Shown piece after piece: positions 63,334-64,000 of a DNA stretch of 64,000 nt. The notes under the pieces are model-generated. The model made no database searches. It was not told the DNA's origin and saw only the letters and a program-made list of their open reading frames with translations. The DNA lies in assembly GCA_030374765.1 (NCBI GenBank), contig JARGXX010000016.1:744001-808000 (forward strand), written 5' to 3'. Origin of the DNA: Agarophyton chilense (Eukaryota; Rhodophyta; Florideophyceae; Gracilariales; Gracilariaceae). How positions within the stretch are numbered: the first letter of the stretch is position 1; each line of letters begins with the position of its first letter. The position numbers were made by a program, and so were the translations under genes.

Positions 63334-64000
63334 ATGGTGGACCCCATGATTGTTCTGGGCGCCGCTGCTACCGCCAAGCTGACTGGTGATCGTTTGGTCC
63401 GAGAATTCGTCGAGTATATCCGTCGCAACACTCGGGTGCGCGAGCATGCTCTGCGTACTCCCATTCCTCTCCAGCGAAACCGTCAACGTCTCTCTCGCAC
63501 CATGAAGCAATCAGCCACAACTGGCTCTTCCTCCAGCAGAAAACGACAACCGTCTCGTCGCTCAAAGAGACTTTCCCTTCTCACGGACGCTGACCTTGAG
63601 GCAGAGCTTGAGAATCGCCGCCGCCGCCGTGCTAAAGAGCGTTCTAATTATTCCCGTGCAATGCCGTCTGACAAGCTGGCGACTTTGGAATCTGAATTGC
63701 TTCGCCTACGTCGCGAGCTGTCCCGCATCGATGGCTCCAACGCTGTATCTCGCTCGCAGCCACTGCGTCCAGTTACTAGCAATGTACCACGTCTTTCGCC
63801 TTGCATCCCAAACACCTCCTTATCGCCGCCATCACAAACAACTCACATAATCCCAACGACACCACTACCGCCATCCTCAGTGACCCCGGCCCTCGCGGCT
63901 CCTTCTAAAGCTCCCCGTTCCGGGGGTCCACCTCCACCCCCGCCTCCGCCTCCGCCGATGGCTAGCGGAAATGTATCTTCTTCAATTGATCCAGAACGCC
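63334..64000 (+). CDS. Partial gene: basic coiled-coil protein with polyproline run
   Basis: An ATG in strong context (GCCATGG) opens a frame of 222 codons that is still open at the window end. An in-phase ATG at 63145 would add 63 residues, but the pyrimidine-rich DNA between looks like a leader. Residues 1-40 include a helical part (VREFVEYIRRNTRVREHAL). A basic Ser/Arg stretch follows (SRKRQPSRRSKR), then DLEAELENRRRRRAKERSNYSR. Three leucines come at seven-residue spacing (KLATLESELLRLRREL). That resembles a short bZIP, but the invariant Asn-x7-Arg spacing is off by one. A Ser/Pro/Thr linker leads to ten prolines in a row (about 63930-63957). Polyproline plus coiled coil suggests an actin- or SH3/profilin-linked scaffold, or a transcription factor. 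The end is missing. Confidence 0.7.
   Translation, partial: MVDPMIVLGAAATAKLTGDRLVREFVEYIRRNTRVREHALRTPIPLQRNRQRLSRTMKQSATTGSSSSRKRQPSRRSKRLSLLTDADLEAELENRRRRRAKERSNYSRAMPSDKLATLESELLRLRRELSRIDGSNAVSRSQPLRPVTSNVPRLSPCIPNTSLSPPSQTTHIIPTTPLPPSSVTPALAAPSKAPRSGGPPPPPPPPPPMASGNVSSSIDPER

Overview
The window looks like a nuclear contig of a eukaryote with few introns and many transposons. The best guess is a red alga of the Chondrus crispus type. This is inferred from very long intronless frames, a secreted Ser/Thr/Pro-rich giant protein, and the mix of chromodomain Gypsy, Copia, PiggyBac, Harbinger and Tc1 elements. I could run no database search, so the taxon is not proven. Only three host genes are convincing. 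Nearly everything else is mobile DNA, mostly broken and nested.

Layout. Bases 1-9.6 kb are gene-poor, with one worn PiggyBac copy (about 2.5-4.4 kb) and a solo LTR of family A with clean target duplications (8029-8703). Bases 9.6-15.2 kb hold an LTR of family D followed by a gag-like relic, a reverse-strand chromodomain relic, an LTR of family B, and a second, better PiggyBac copy of the same family. A host gene on the minus strand (16.0-23.7 kb) encodes a secreted, surface-anchored protein of about 2530 residues. Bases 24.9-29.4 kb are a broken Copia element on the minus strand with a hairpin-rich insertion. Bases 30.7-32.7 kb are a relic of a different PiggyBac family, followed by a 472-bp MITE (33289-33760) that shares the palindromic ends of the first PiggyBac family, and then a pogo-like relic (about 33.95-35.06 kb).

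Bases 35.4-54.4 kb are a stack of LTR elements: LTR D and LTR C in reverse, a broken Gypsy, LTR A with a Copia-type gag, LTR C forward, and a large chromodomain Gypsy. The large Gypsy carries a solo LTR A between gag and pol, a long reverse-strand coding block after the chromodomain, and LTR B at its 3' end. Bases 54.4-56.7 kb are a G+T-skewed stretch with no recognised gene. Bases 56.8-59.5 kb are a two-gene PIF/Harbinger element (Myb/SANT-like gene converging on a full DDE transposase). It is followed by a well-kept Tc1 element (59621-60917) with doubled terminal repeats.

The right edge is a host island. A minus-strand type I membrane protein with a metzincin-like zinc site (61191-62579) diverges from a plus-strand gene that runs off the window (63334 onward). 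The two complete host proteins are both secreted, single-membrane-anchor surface proteins. No shared pathway can be shown from sequence. The clearest unusual features are the palindromic PiggyBac/MITE family, the Gypsy with a reverse-strand gene and repeated purine tracts, and the giant propeller-plus-mucin protein.
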